A stretch of DNA of 64,000 nucleotides from Allolobophora icterica (taxonomy: Eukaryota; Annelida; Clitellata; Crassiclitellata; Lumbricidae), in NCBI GenBank assembly GCA_963556255.1, contig OY744613.1:39101888-39165887 (forward strand). Reading direction: 5' to 3'. Positions 1 through 10,013 of the stretch are shown here, piece after piece. Position 1 is the first letter of the stretch. The number at the start of each line of letters is the position of its first letter. The notes below the pieces were generated by a model, which was not told the origin of the DNA, ran no database searches, and worked only from the letters and a program-made list of their open reading frames with translations. Position numbers and translations under genes: made by a program.

Positions 1-172
1 TCATGGTTTTAATAGACCTATTTGCGCCACAGCAAGCAGCAACTACATTTATTTTTTAATGAATTTAATAAATATACATGTTTCACAGTATATAGTTCAG
101 AAAATGTACTTCGCATACTGTTGCGGTGAACGGTGAAAATTGTATTAAGTTTGTTGGTCGTTTATTTTGTAG

Positions 173-418
173 CCTTTCAGGGCGACATTGATCATATCCA
201 AGGCCGCCACTCAAGTCTATTCGCAACGAATGAGATTCATCTATCTGTCCCAGATTGCCTTAGCTGGTGCCTTACCTACGTGAGCTGCCAAGGAATTATC
301 ATTAATAAGGGGCATGAAAATGTATGTAATCATGTCACGTCGTCTGATGGCCAGGTAATGCAAGACTCTACATGGGATCAATACATTATTCGGCGCGTCT
401 GCACATCACGAGCGAAAG
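173..418 (+). CDS. PAN/Apple-module exon, first copy (partial gene, upstream exons outside window)
   Basis: An internal exon with acceptor TTTTGTAG at 165-172 and donor GTAAGC at 419. It is 246 bp, phase 1 at both ends, and encodes about 81 residues beginning FQGDIDHIQG. The cysteine layout (CLSWCLTYVSCQG, then later single cysteines) matches the exon at 34213-34455, which starts FQGEVQHFTG and has CIGWCITYLTCAG. This spacing is typical of PAN/Apple extracellular modules, which bind protein or carbohydrate and are held by disulfides. The open frame continues past the donor and begins with GTG upstream, so neither end of the open frame is a real gene end. The intron just upstream also resembles that of the second copy (GGTGAACGGTGAA). 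Exon status is well supported by the paralogue; the domain name is inferred from the cysteine pattern. Confidence 0.75.
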
Positions 419-1054
419 GTAAGCATTACGAAACGCTACCTCGGAGCCTTTCAAACCTCTGGCTCAGTTTAGTTATATGCACTGCACACAAATCAAAACT
501 TTACTCATTCTATTTTACTCATTATAAATTTGTATACCGTCAATTATCTTCCTTGATCTTACATATAGCAAATTTTACCTCTTCCTGTAGAAATTTGTGG
601 CATCTTTTCCTCTGTGTTGTTTACTGAAAACTCGGTGACAACTGTAAGGTCGTTGTAATGTGTCGACGTTTAGTAGTTGTTCACAGTGTTCCTTTAATCG
701 TTCTGTATTGCATTGTTTATGTAGGCCCCTATCGGTTTCGTTCATATATGACCATTCGTTCTACCTCTAAAAGTGACTTGTTTTATCTACGTGCTCGAAC
801 TGCCACGGTGCAGCACAGAAGATCTCTGTGGTCTCTTCACCTCTTTGGAACGGATTGTCTACCAACGGCCAACATGAGCTCCTTTGCTTTCCTTTACGTG
901 TGCTTGAAACCATTTCTTATGTCGCAGTCTGTGTTGTCAGGTCGAAGTTGCTCTGATTAGTTCTTCAATAGACGCTATATAAATCTCCAACTACAATTTA
1001 CAAATTGCAATGAAGTTTTATTTTGAAACTATCAAATCTCTGTTTCTGTTCCAG

Positions 1055-1285
1055 GAGGAAAAGCGTATTTTGTTAATACTCTAAAACTGGGCTCCGACGC
1101 TTTTCCTTCTTCTACGACCAATGAGACGGTGGGAGAATGTGGCCAACGATGCATTGCGGATCAGAACTGTGCTTCCTATGTCTATCGTCCACGATTGTGC
1201 GTCACCGTCACTTTTATTTTGAATAGGTTCTTCATCGCGGATGATGTCAGTGAGGGACTGTTAGTACGATGTGGCTCGAATCTGA
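1055..1285 (+). CDS. PAN/Apple-module exon, second half of first pair
   Basis: Acceptor CTGTTCCAG and donor GTGAGT bound a 231-bp phase 1-1 exon. It starts GGKAYFVNT and contains the Cys-rich stretch GECGQRCIADQNCASY, ending LLVRCGSNLS. Its paralogue at 35324-35554 has exactly the same length and starts GARAYFV with GRCEIPCRVIANCVMF. Both therefore encode the same module, probably a second PAN-like unit. In the second block the next coding exon follows after about 1.06 kb; here the next recognisable one (22119) is 20.8 kb away, the gap being filled with mobile elements. No expression signal can be read from the sequence. Confidence 0.72.
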
Positions 1286-1350
1286 GTGAGTAATCACTAG
1301 GAATCTAATCTAAGTTAGAAACTTTAGAGCGCATTGTGATAATTTATTAA

Positions 1351-1790
1351 GGGGCCATCCATATATTACGTACGCAAAAATCCGGGAAAATTGGACCCTC
1401 CTCACACGTACTTTTTCCCACCCCCCACCTGCGTACGTAGGGTTGACGCACTCCTCCAGGACCAGCTGCAGAATGTGGCAGTACCAATTAAAGGTCCATG
1501 GAGCGACTGTCTGCACTTTAGGCCAGATTGAAGGATGAGTAATCCATGGACTCACTGCTGAGTTGTGTGATAGTTTAATAATAGCGTCCAGAGGTAAGGT
1601 GGCATACAAGTGATACCTCTCCCACAGTCCTACTTCCTCTGGTAGTACCGGATAGCTGGAAAGACTGAACTCTAGCTCACTTGAAGGCCAATCAATTTGA
1701 AATCTGTTTTCCTATGCGTAAGTAGGCCTAGTGGATTAATTAGGCCAATTAACTAATTAATAGGCCATTAATTAACCCGTTTTATTCAGT
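1351..1790 (+). repeat. Dispersed AT-rich repeat with GGGGCCATCCATATAT end
   Basis: The block opens with GGGGCCATCCATATATTACG (1351-1370) and closes with a TTAATTAGGCC / TTAATAGGCCATTAATTAA palindrome-rich tail (1731-1785). The same two blocks recur, in the same order but on the other strand, at 17696-17899, and a piece of the tail appears at 3497-3540. This looks like a MITE family. No transposase is seen in it and the right-hand limits are approximate; 1450-1700 may be a separate insert. Confidence 0.45.
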
Positions 1791-2206
1791 GGTCAGATTT
1801 TGATGTTCTCTTGCGCACTAAGTCCTTGTCATTAAAGAACACTAGGGCCAAAAATTTGAAAACATATCTTTCTTGGTTGTAAAGATATTTAGGTGTCCTT
1901 CTAAAAGGACGCCGGGCACATACGAGTCAAAACGCTACTAAGAATCAACTGTGTTGTTATTATAGCATATCATAATAATAATAACAGCTGTGCAGTGTCA
2001 AAACAAAAATAATACAGATAGCAGTGACTTAGTATCATAGTGCCAATGTCGTTTGATGTAAAAAAATAAGTAAGCAAGCATTTTCTTTACTACCCAGTTG
2101 CAAACAGCATTTTGGGCACACACGTTATGCGACAAAATCATAAAGCATACGAATTGTCAGGATCTGACAGCAGTGAATACTGGCAAAGTCCAAGTGTCTC
2201 AGCTTT

Positions 2207-2830
2207 CAATATGGTGTGATGGTGATATTTTAGTTCATTGACTGTGGAAGGCAGCAAAGCAGTCAACATGTAAAGAAGCAAGACATTTACTACACTGTCG
2301 TGAAACTTTCTTGCCACAATTTCCACACCTCCTCTGCTTTGGAATGCTTTCGACAGTGTGATCCATGTGGTCATATCTCACCTCTGGCAGCACTCGCTTC
2401 CTCTGCAGTATACAGGCTCCATGCTCCGTTCTGAGCGGGTTGAGGTTTTCAGAAGATATGCATTTACAATGTGCCGTGTAAATTCCGATAGATCAAGTTT
2501 CTCAGTTGCCCTCTAATGACCATGTCTAGGCCTATAGAGCCTCCAAGCGTTGCTAACGGATGCAATGACCAAGAAGGAGAAGACTGGCCACCACCACTTC
2601 TTAGTGCGGATAGAGATCCGGTAGGTTGCATTGTTTTGGTCAGCACGGTCGACGCCACCATGAATCTGTTGTAGGCACTGACCACATGTGGCTGATGGAC
2701 AGAGATGGCCTTCTTGTCCTTGTTTGACCAACGCCGTGCTTGACCTAGTGGTGCTGCAGAATAACAGTTTGATGCCAGTGTAACAATGTTCCTGTCGTGC
2801 CACTAAAATAAGGTGACCTCGACGAAGCAA
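2207..2830 (-). pseudogene. piggyBac transposase C-terminal fragment
   Basis: Reading right to left, the minus strand shows family landmarks in order: a RRWSNKDKKAISVHQP-like strand, HGGVDRADQNN (the conserved GGVDxxDQ region after the last catalytic Asp region), then TKKWWWPVFSFL, and finally a cysteine-rich tail RRCGNCGKKVSRQCSKC followed by H and C ligands near 2225-2300. That tail is the DNA-binding Cys domain found at the C terminus of piggyBac transposases. The segments lie in different frames with stops between them (shifts near 2640 and 2500), so no functional enzyme is encoded. The upstream catalytic Asp region is absent. Confidence 0.75.
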
Positions 2831-3025
2831 TGTGGGCCCTTCTCGGTGGCTGGGCTTCTATCTGGAATGGACTCTCCTCGAAGCTGCGTGTCCAGCATAG
2901 GGATAATTCATGTACTTTTTATCAGCGTTTGAAAACTCTTCTTTTTCGCCGGGGCTAGGTTGGGAGCGCTTCTGAGTAGATATCTTGAAGGGGCGCTATA
3001 TAAATTGATTGAATAAATGAATGAA
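2820..3025 (+). repeat. LINE 3' end fragment inside the piggyBac remnant
   Basis: It carries the tail GGGAGCGCTTCTGAGTAG followed by GGGGCGCTATATAAATTG and a TGAATGAA microsatellite. The same tail ends the intact LINE at 5404-8740 and several other fragments in the window. The preceding sequence reads like the last residues of a LINE ORF (ESLRKRLKTLLF-type), heavily decayed. Confidence 0.6.
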
Positions 3026-3879
3026 TGAAAATAAGATTCAAAATTTGGGACATGAATAATGATGAGTGACTAAAACGTAAGCCTGTCACTGATGATTACT
3101 GAGCCAAACTGATATCACGGTACCATATATGCTCAGCGTCCTTTTAAAAGGACAGCAAGTTTTCGTCAAAAATGAAAAAACTGTTTTTGGGGAAAATGAA
3201 ATGGAAAAGGAATGCAGTCATACAATAGCTACTTAAAACTCCAAAGAAAACTATTTTATATAATAGTTGAATAGTTAAAATAAATTTCCATTTCTTCTTG
3301 ATGGGCGGCATTTCTGGATCCCAAAATTTCACAACTTTGAGTGTTAAAAACACAAACCAAATCTAAAACTTCTGTAAATTTTTGCACGGATATTTGTTTA
3401 ACAACATTAGTGGGACGCCAGAAAACAAAAATTACGAAATAATTTGATGTGATCTAAAAAAATAAGTAAGTAAATATAGGACATGGTCATTAAGGGGTTA
3501 ATAGGTCGTAAATTAACTAATTAATTAATAAGCCATTTTTTGCGTTTATCGGAGCGAAAGTGATCTGTTCACGCGACGTGACTTTGAAAATTGATGTGGT
3601 AACAGTATTTCGCTACTTATGATAATGATGATCGATCACGTGAGACTGTCTATCACTTGTGTGTGCCTGCTAGAGTGCGTGCGTGCCTGTGTGGTGTGTG
3701 CGTGTATATAAATAGTACGAGGTTTCTGGACAATTACGTGCTCGTGGAAATGCCCACACTTTCGGCGAGTCTCGCGCTAGATGACATTTTTATGGAATTT
3801 CTGTTGCGGCAAGTCATATTTCAGGCACGTATCGATGATTTTCACGTCGTTGCCGGTTGTTGTGTATCGTTTCACTTCT

Positions 3880-4690
3880 TCGAATGAATGAATCAATGAA
3901 TAATTTATATTTCAGTAATCTTTCTTTCTTTCCGCGTCTTCTAATGATCTTTTCGATCCATAAATTTCTTGAGTCGTTTCTGTAACTCCTGTTCGTAAAA
4001 AAATTCCTGAATTTCTTCTCCGTTAGCCTATAATCTGTTTTCTTGTAGGTTGGAGGATCTGTGTATTGAACTTGTGATACAGTAAAGAACTCTTCGGTCC
4101 ATCTAGGGGTATAGCCCTTTTCGAAGGTCTTCTTTTTCTTATAAATTCTTACTTTTCCGCCGACTGAAAACTTAAGTTTATCGGGTGGTTCTGGGTGTAA
4201 GCCGCCATATAAATTCATCCACACAGCGCTTTAATTTGCTTTCCTACTTGCTTTAGTAGGCGTCATTTTTATGGATGAATGTCTAGTGTTGCTATAACGA
4301 GCAACCATATTTTCTAAAATATCGATATATTTTCTAGTCGAATTAGCCGTAAAATATTTGAACATCTTCTCTTTCATCGTTCGATTCCATCGTTCGATAA
4401 TAGACGACTTCTCCTCATTCACAGTGGAATACAAATCGATTTCTAAAAACTGTACCTGTTTATTGTAATTTTGTTCCTTTATCGACCCTCAGTTTCTCAG
4501 GTTTTCGTCCGCTACTGGAAAATATTTTAATGAATGCATCGAACACAGATTTTCCGCTCTTATCTTTTATCGGAACAATCCAATCGTATTTAGAAAATAT
4601 ATCGATAACGCCTAATAAATATTTAACGCCATCGTTATATTTCGCGAAGATTGCATGTCTATGAGGTCACCAGCCCGTGTGTCGTCAACC
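3880..4690 (-). pseudogene. Polinton/Maverick integrase relic
   Basis: Minus-strand translation gives a retroviral-type integrase core of the Polinton class. The first catalytic Asp lies in VIDIFSKYDWIVPIK (about 4590-4630), the second in VDKGT (about 4480), and the Glu in SSIIERWNR (about 4395). This is followed by the C-terminal part with KKKTFEKGYTPRWTEEFF and a chromo-like stretch IEKIIRRRGKK. Polintons are large self-synthesising DNA transposons related to viruses; their integrase mediates insertion. Here a stop near 4460 and shifts near 4230 and 4050 break the frame, no polymerase, protease or capsid gene is present, and the left part is cut off by the repeat at 4700. This is an isolated dead fragment. 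Confidence 0.8.
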
Positions 4691-4699
4691 CCTTTAACG

Positions 4700-4870
4700 T
4701 AGTGCCCGGAGTCAGTCGCTAAGGAGTTAGCGACTGACTTGATGAGTTAGCGACTGACTTAGCGACTCAGTCGACTAAGTCGCATGCTTATCGCCTGACT
4801 AAGTCGTTTAGACTTATCGACTGACTTAGCGACTTGCTATCGACTTCTCAGGTAATCAGGTATGTCTATT
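4700..4870 (+). repeat. Self-complementary TTAGCGACTGA repeat
   Basis: The segment is built from alternating GTCAGTCGCTAA / TTAGCGACTGACTT words and can fold on itself. A diverged copy lies on the opposite strand at 20975-21117, sharing the junctions CCCGGAGTCA at one end and GCTATCGACTTCTCAG at the other. No coding potential. Probably a MITE or palindromic satellite seed. Confidence 0.55.
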
Positions 4871-4954
4871 GAACATAGGTCTACCTGATTTTATCGCGTA
4901 TACTGTACTGACTGTGTCATCATTTCTGTGGGCATTAGATGAAACCCATAAGGA

Positions 4955-5000
4955 TTGTATACGGGTCCAATATGGGAATATGGGCTCTGCTTCATGTGGG
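4955..5000 (-). repeat. Stray satellite unit, inverted
   Basis: GGGTCCAATATGGGAATATGGGC is the reverse of the satellite word in the 8741-9840 array. Another stray forward unit (TATTCCCATGTAAGGCCTATA) sits at 5379-5399, immediately left of the LINE. These show that the satellite once extended across this place and was split by insertions. Confidence 0.55.
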
Positions 5001-5224
5001 CGTGCTGACAGAGGATAGAACGATGATTGTGAAAATTATTGTTAATGAGAAGTCGTGAAATTTAGCGCTTGGTAAATCGAATGAAGCGAGGAGGATTTAT
5101 AGCAGTACCCGATCTTACGGCCAACCAGTTGGCTGAAACTGCTGATGTGTGGCTCTTTCATGCAGTAGCAGAGAACGAGAATCATATATTCCTCACGTAT
5201 TCCAAGCAATGAGCTTCCTCCGTT

Positions 5225-5385
5225 CGTTCGTTCTTCTATTCTCTCAGGTAACGTCTCTTCCTCTTTTACCTTTCTTAAAACTTGCTTTTTCTCTCGGGGT
5301 CTCTCGCACTGGGAGCGCTTCTGAATGGCCCTGCCGCTAGAAGCGCTTAATAAATATCCGAATACAATACAATACAATATTCCCA
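5225..5385 (+). repeat. LINE/SINE 3' tail with ATACA repeats
   Basis: It contains the shared tail CTGGGAGCGCTTCTGAATGG, then a complementary GCGCTTAATAAATATCCG and a short (ATACA)n run ending at 5380. It is a decayed 3' end of a CR1-like non-LTR element or of a SINE using the same tail. Confidence 0.55.
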
Positions 5386-5403
5386 TGTAAGGCCTATATT
5401 ATT

Positions 5404-8400
5404 AAAGTAGTTTTATATAGCGCCCCTTCAAGATTGCCTACTCAGGAGCACTCCCAGCCCAACCACGGTCAAATAACGCAGTTTTGAGGACAGTAAGAAA
5501 CAGGGTGAAATGACCAATCGGTAATTGACGGAGCTTGGTAGGAAGCCCATTCCAGGTCATGGGGGCAGCCACAGAGAAGGCACGGCGCTGCCGTATGGTT
5601 GTCCACACGCGGGGAACAACAAGTTCAGCCTGCGCAGCTGAGCGGAGAGAGGAACGGCGCTGCGAGCATGAGGTGGGACAGCAGAGCTCCCGCAGGTATG
5701 GAGGGGCCAAACCTTCAAAGCACCGCCGGACCAAGGCAGAGATTCGGTAAGTGATGCGCTGTGGGTAGGGGAGCCAGTGGAGGACATCCCTCATATACGC
5801 AGACACTCTGCCAAACTTGGGGATGCGGCCTACAAGGCGGGCAGCAGTACGCAGGATTCTGTTCAGGGACTCAATCCGGCAGGCCGGGAGTCCATCATAT
5901 ATGGCACTGCAGTAGTCCAATCGAGAAACAACAAAAGCATGGACAAGCGTGGAAGCTGCACCGGGAGACAAAGAACGGGAGATCACCTTGAGTTGCCGGA
6001 GCTGGTAATAGCAACTGCGGGAGAGAAGATTTATGTGCCGCGTGAATGCAAGTTCCTGGTCCAGGATGACTCCCAAGTCCCGGACTGAGGTCGAGAAAGC
6101 AAGGTGTGGGAATTGCAAGGCAAGAGAAGACAGATCTATTTTACAGAGCTGCTGGGGAGTGCCAAGCCATATAAACTGCGTCTTGGCGGGGTTTAGCCGC
6201 AGGCGGTTTGAGGACATCCAGGCCTGCAGGGACTCCATGGCATGGGTCATGGTTTCCACCGCTGCAACAGCGCGGACAGCCGGGCAGTGTATATAGGCTT
6301 GCAGGTCGTCAGCATAGGACTGGCTAAGGACCGACCCAGCCGCCAGCAGGGACCCTAGGTCGGCAGTGTAGATTATGTAAAGAAGGGGGCCAAGGACAGA
6401 GCCCTGAGGCAGGCCAAATGGAGCAGGGACCCAAGGAGACCTAGTGGATCCGTGGACGACCATGAAGGAGCGGTCGTGCAGAAAGGAGGTAAGCCAATCA
6501 AGAACATTGCCAGAGAAGCCAAAAGAAGTGGATAGGCGCTGCAAGAGAATGTCGTGATCAACAGTGTCGAACGCGGCACTCACATCAAACAGCGCAAGGA
6601 GAGTGACCTGAGATCTATCAATGGCTCCATATATGTCAGATAGCAGGCGGACCAACAAGGTTTCTGTGGAGTGGCCCTTACGGAAACCGGACTGGAAAGT
6701 GGGGAGGAGACCATTTTTGTCAAGGTAGCACATGAGCTGTGCGGCAACAATCTTTTCAATTATTTTAGATAAGAATGAGACATTTGCTATTGGCCTAAAA
6801 TTAGTTGGCTCAGTAGTGTCGAGTCCTTCCGCTTTAATCACTGGAACCACGATGGACTTCTTTTGGCTAGCAGGAAGAATTCCCTCTTGAAGGGAGCGAT
6901 TACATAGAACCGTAAGAAACGGTAGGAAGACATCAAGGGTCTCTTGCAGGATGAATGATGGGAGTGGATCCAGTTCACAGGTTTTCGGCGCTGATGTAAG
7001 TATGATTTGACGGAGCTCAACACTGGTAATTGGGCCCAGAGACGGAAGATCACAGCTCGTAGGTGGAAAGACCGGTGGTGGGCTGTCAGCCGTAGCCTCG
7101 CGGACCGAACTCACTTTACCCATGAAGGCCTTAAGGAAGGCATCGGCTGTGAAGTGCGATGCAGCCGGGCTGGAACCAGAGCGCGCTCGACCCAGGATAT
7201 CATTGAAAGTCGACCAGAGTTTCCTTGGTTCTCCGGAGTTCTGGGCAATCTTGTTCTCCCAGTAGCTCCGCTCTTTTTCTTTGTAACGACGGTGCATTTC
7301 ACGGACGTATCGTATCCAGGTAGCACGGTCAGTAGAGGCCTTAGTTCTCCGGTAGTGTCTTTCCAAGCGGCGGGCATGCCGTCGATAAGCACGGCACTCA
7401 GCGTCAAACCATGGTGTCAGCACCGAGCGGCGCGCCTTTGCAGTACGAGCTGGAAGCAAGGTGTTGACGATATCGGCTACCGTTGTCTCGTAGATTTCAA
7501 AGAGGTCAGAGGTCGAGGCGTCAGAGAGGGAGGATGGATCAGCGAAAGCTGGGACGGAAAGGAGGGCCTCACAGAAGGTAGCACGATCCATCGACTTCCA
7601 GCATCTGAACTGTCCCTCGACATGCATCGGAGTCTCATGGAGGAATGGGACCACGGCAATTACAAGACCGTGATCCGATATGGTTGGTGGGTGGACTGTA
7701 AGGTCACTTAGCTGACAGTCGTCTCGCGTAATTAAAACATCAAGCCAGCCGCCCAGTCGATGTGTCGGTTCAGCGACTCGCTGCACCAGCCCAAACTGTT
7801 CCGCGATAAGTGCGAACTCCTTTGTCTCCAGCAGTTCCGGGTCCTCAAGGTGAAGGTTGATGTCACCAGCGATGACCAGCTGGGTGTTGTGCAGCGCGAA
7901 TTGTTCAAGTAGCGCCGCAAACTCTCCAAAGAAGGCTGTTGACGGCGGTTCAGACCCCGGACGGTAGACATCAATGATAGTCAGTGGGCCATGAGGCGAA
8001 GCGACAGAGACAACCAGAGCCTCGAAGGTCGTGGGAGGGTCTGGGAGTGTGACCCTTCGCGTTGGTAGAGCTGCGCGATGGTAGATGATGAGCCCTCCAC
8101 CACGTCCATCACCGTCCCGAACATCAGCCCTCGGGCAGTCAATGCACGAATAGCCCGGCGGGGCAGATCTGCGTACCGCCACGTCAGATGAGGAGCTGTG
8201 CCAGGACTCTGTGATGAGGAGTAGATCGAGGTTTTCAGCGAGTATCGTGTCAGCAACAGCGACGTGTTTATTTCGGATCGAGCGAACGTTCCACGTAGCT
8301 AAGCGGAGGCCAGATAGGGGAGCAGTCGAGGACAAGCCATCAGCGGGTGCCGACGGGAGGGAAGCTGGTTTAGGTCGACCAGCAGTCGGTCGCCAGATTC

Positions 8401-8740
8401 GACAGGAGAATAGGATTTTCCTCGTACAGCGCGAAATACGAGAAGGACAAGAAGAAAGCGCACGCAGCTGATCCGAGCTGTACGTGAAAGAGGGCTTTGC
8501 CACGTCACGCAGGTCGCCCGCCGCCATTTTTGTGGTGTGAAAACGTACAATGAATAACAATAGATTCTGATGGAAATGTAAATCTAACTGTGATAGTTCA
8601 CGTAGCGAAGTAGTCACGGATCAATAGAAGTTATCCACGAATAGTTTGCAAATCGAAAAATGTCAACATAACAACTTTAAGCGATATAACGTTACGACCG
8701 AGTTGAGCTGGCGTAAACACGCCGAAGCGCCACCTAGCGA
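5404..8740 (-). mobile_element. CR1/L2-group LINE with intact ORF
   Basis: A minus-strand non-LTR retrotransposon. Its 3' end (left) is the stem-like tail GGAGTGCTCCTGAGTAGG...GGGGCGCTATATAAAACT at 5404-5460; its 5' end (right) is placed near 8740 where satellite DNA resumes. Only one ORF is seen (5438-8527); a separate ORF1 is not evident, so the copy may be 5' truncated or belong to a one-ORF lineage. It sits inside a satellite array. The shared tail at 2958, 5300, 10170, 27120, 39530 and 60710 suggests that this family, or relatives, spawned much of the local short-repeat load. Confidence 0.8.
5438..8527 (-). CDS. LINE ORF2: AP endonuclease plus reverse transcriptase
   Basis: About 1,029 residues if started at the ATG at 8525-8527 (the open frame runs on to 8617, but only with a GTG start). 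It has an N-terminal basic leader, then an APE-type endonuclease: TWNVRSIRNK (metal-binding Asn), ITESWHS (catalytic Glu), GDINLHL, and ISDHGLV (catalytic Asp-His). It is followed by a reverse transcriptase with LFDVSAAFDTVDH (first catalytic Asp), GLPQGSVLGP and SYADDLQ (YADD codons at 6305-6316). The C terminus has FSVAAPMTWNGLP, usual in CR1/L2/Crack-type LINEs. The protein nicks target DNA and copies element RNA at the nick. No stop or shift interrupts it, so the copy may be young. Clade assignment is tentative. Confidence 0.85.
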   Translation of the reverse strand: MAAGDLRDVAKPSFTYSSDQLRALSSCPSRISRCTRKILFSCRIWRPTAGRPKPASLPSAPADGLSSTAPLSGLRLATWNVRSIRNKHVAVADTILAENLDLLLITESWHSSSSDVAVRRSAPPGYSCIDCPRADVRDGDGRGGGLIIYHRAALPTRRVTLPDPPTTFEALVVSVASPHGPLTIIDVYRPGSEPPSTAFFGEFAALLEQFALHNTQLVIAGDINLHLEDPELLETKEFALIAEQFGLVQRVAEPTHRLGGWLDVLITRDDCQLSDLTVHPPTISDHGLVIAVVPFLHETPMHVEGQFRCWKSMDRATFCEALLSVPAFADPSSLSDASTSDLFEIYETTVADIVNTLLPARTAKARRSVLTPWFDAECRAYRRHARRLERHYRRTKASTDRATWIRYVREMHRRYKEKERSYWENKIAQNSGEPRKLWSTFNDILGRARSGSSPAASHFTADAFLKAFMGKVSSVREATADSPPPVFPPTSCDLPSLGPITSVELRQIILTSAPKTCELDPLPSFILQETLDVFLPFLTVLCNRSLQEGILPASQKKSIVVPVIKAEGLDTTEPTNFRPIANVSFLSKIIEKIVAAQLMCYLDKNGLLPTFQSGFRKGHSTETLLVRLLSDIYGAIDRSQVTLLALFDVSAAFDTVDHDILLQRLSTSFGFSGNVLDWLTSFLHDRSFMVVHGSTRSPWVPAPFGLPQGSVLGPLLYIIYTADLGSLLAAGSVLSQSYADDLQAYIHCPAVRAVAAVETMTHAMESLQAWMSSNRLRLNPAKTQFIWLGTPQQLCKIDLSSLALQFPHLAFSTSVRDLGVILDQELAFTRHINLLSRSCYYQLRQLKVISRSLSPGAASTLVHAFVVSRLDYCSAIYDGLPACRIESLNRILRTAARLVGRIPKFGRVSAYMRDVLHWLPYPQRITYRISALVRRCFEGLAPPYLRELCCPTSCSQRRSSLRSAAQAELVVPRVWTTIRQRRAFSVAAPMTWNGLPTKLRQLPIGHFTLFLTVLKTALFDRGWAGSAPE

Positions 8741-9840
8741 ATATCCACACATAGGACCCATATTCCCATGTAAGGCCCATATTGCCATATAGGATCCTTA
8801 TCCTCATGTAAGGCCCATATTGCCATATAGGATCTTATCCTCATGTAAGGCCCATATTCGCGCATAGAGCCCATATTACCACATATGACCCATATTCCCA
8901 TGTAAGGCCCATATCCTCACATAGGACCCATAATACAACATAGGACCAATATTCCCATGTAAGACCCATAGTCCCATGTAAGGCCCATATTCCCATATAG
9001 GACCCATATTCGCACATAACGCCCATATTCCCATGCAAGGCTCATATTACAATAGACCCATATTCCCATGTAAGGCCCATATTAGCATATAGAACCAATA
9101 TTCCCATCTAAGGCCCATATTTCCATATAAGACCCATATTCCCACATAGAACCCATATTACCATATAGGACCCATATTCCCATCTAAGGCCCATATCCCC
9201 ACATAGGACCCATATCCCCATGTATCAAATATTTCCATATAGGACCCATATTCCCATGTAGGACCCATGTATTGCTCATATCCCCATACAGTACCCATAT
9301 TCCCATATAGGACCCATATTCCCATGTAGGACCCATATTCCCATGTTAGGCGCATATTCTCATGTAAGGCGCATATTCCCATATAGGACCCATATTCGCA
9401 TGAAAGGCCCATATTCCCATGTAAGGCTCATATTACAATAGACCCATATTCCCATGTAAGGCCCATATTAGCATATAGGACCAATATTCCCATCTAAGGC
9501 CCATATCCCCACATAGGACCAATATTCCCATCTAAGGCCCATATTACCATATAGGATCCATATTCCCATCTAAGGCCCATATTCCCACATAGGACCCATA
9601 TCCCCATATATAATAAATATTCACATATAGGACCAATATTCCCATGTAGGACCTACATTCTCATGTTTTGCTCATATCCCCATACAGTACCCATATCCCC
9701 ATACAGTACCAATATTCCCATATAGGACCCATATTCCCATGTAGGACCCATATTCTCATGTAAGGCCCATATCCCCATACAGTACCCATATTCCCATATA
9801 GGACCCAGATCCCAATACAGCACCTATATTCCCATGTAGA
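8741..9840 (+). repeat. CCATATTCCCATGTAAGG satellite array
   Basis: About 1.1 kb of imperfect 18-20-bp units alternating between forms like GGACCCATATTCCCATGTAA and GGCCCATATTGCCATATA, suggesting a dimer of about 39 bp. The apparent minus-strand proteins rich in MGIW/YGNMG are only the translation of the array. Stray copies lie at 4955-5000, 5379-5399 and 10741-10813. Confidence 0.9.
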
Positions 9841-10013
9841 AATCTTCAGTCGTTTATTACCTTGGTCCACAAAAACGTTCACGGTTTATTCGGTTTTTGT
9901 GTGCAGCGGCTTTGGAGGAGGAAGGGGCTTGCCGTATCGATCTGTTTTTCTGTATATTAAGTAGTCTACTGTGCTCCTGTTAGTGCCTGCAAGTCATACA
10001 GACATACAGACAT

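Larger units (their letters stand above)
1905..3143 (-). mobile_element. Decayed piggyBac-type DNA transposon
   Basis: Matching ends AAGGACGCCGGGCACATA (1905) and, inverted, AAGGACGCTGAGCATATA (ending 3143) are flanked by CTAA (1901-1904) and TTAA (3144-3147), as expected of a TTAA-targeting piggyBac with one mutated flank. Inside, on the minus strand, is the C-terminal half of a piggyBac transposase (separate entry). The N-terminal half is missing, and a LINE 3' tail (about 2820-3020) occupies that space. The target site lies inside a longer palindrome CCTTTTAAAAGG, so the exact inverted-repeat start could shift by a few bases. Confidence 0.6.

Noticed and set aside
133..627. A 164-residue gene starting at 133
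   Set aside because: It begins with GTG and runs through a clear GTAAGC donor at 419; only 173-418 is supported by the paralogous exon.
8741..9840. CRISPR array
   Set aside because: Units are contiguous and degenerate with no unique spacers, in a eukaryotic intron.
8841..9882. ORFs rich in MGIW / YGNMG repeats
   Set aside because: Satellite array read on the minus strand; units vary at all codon positions and stops recur between units.
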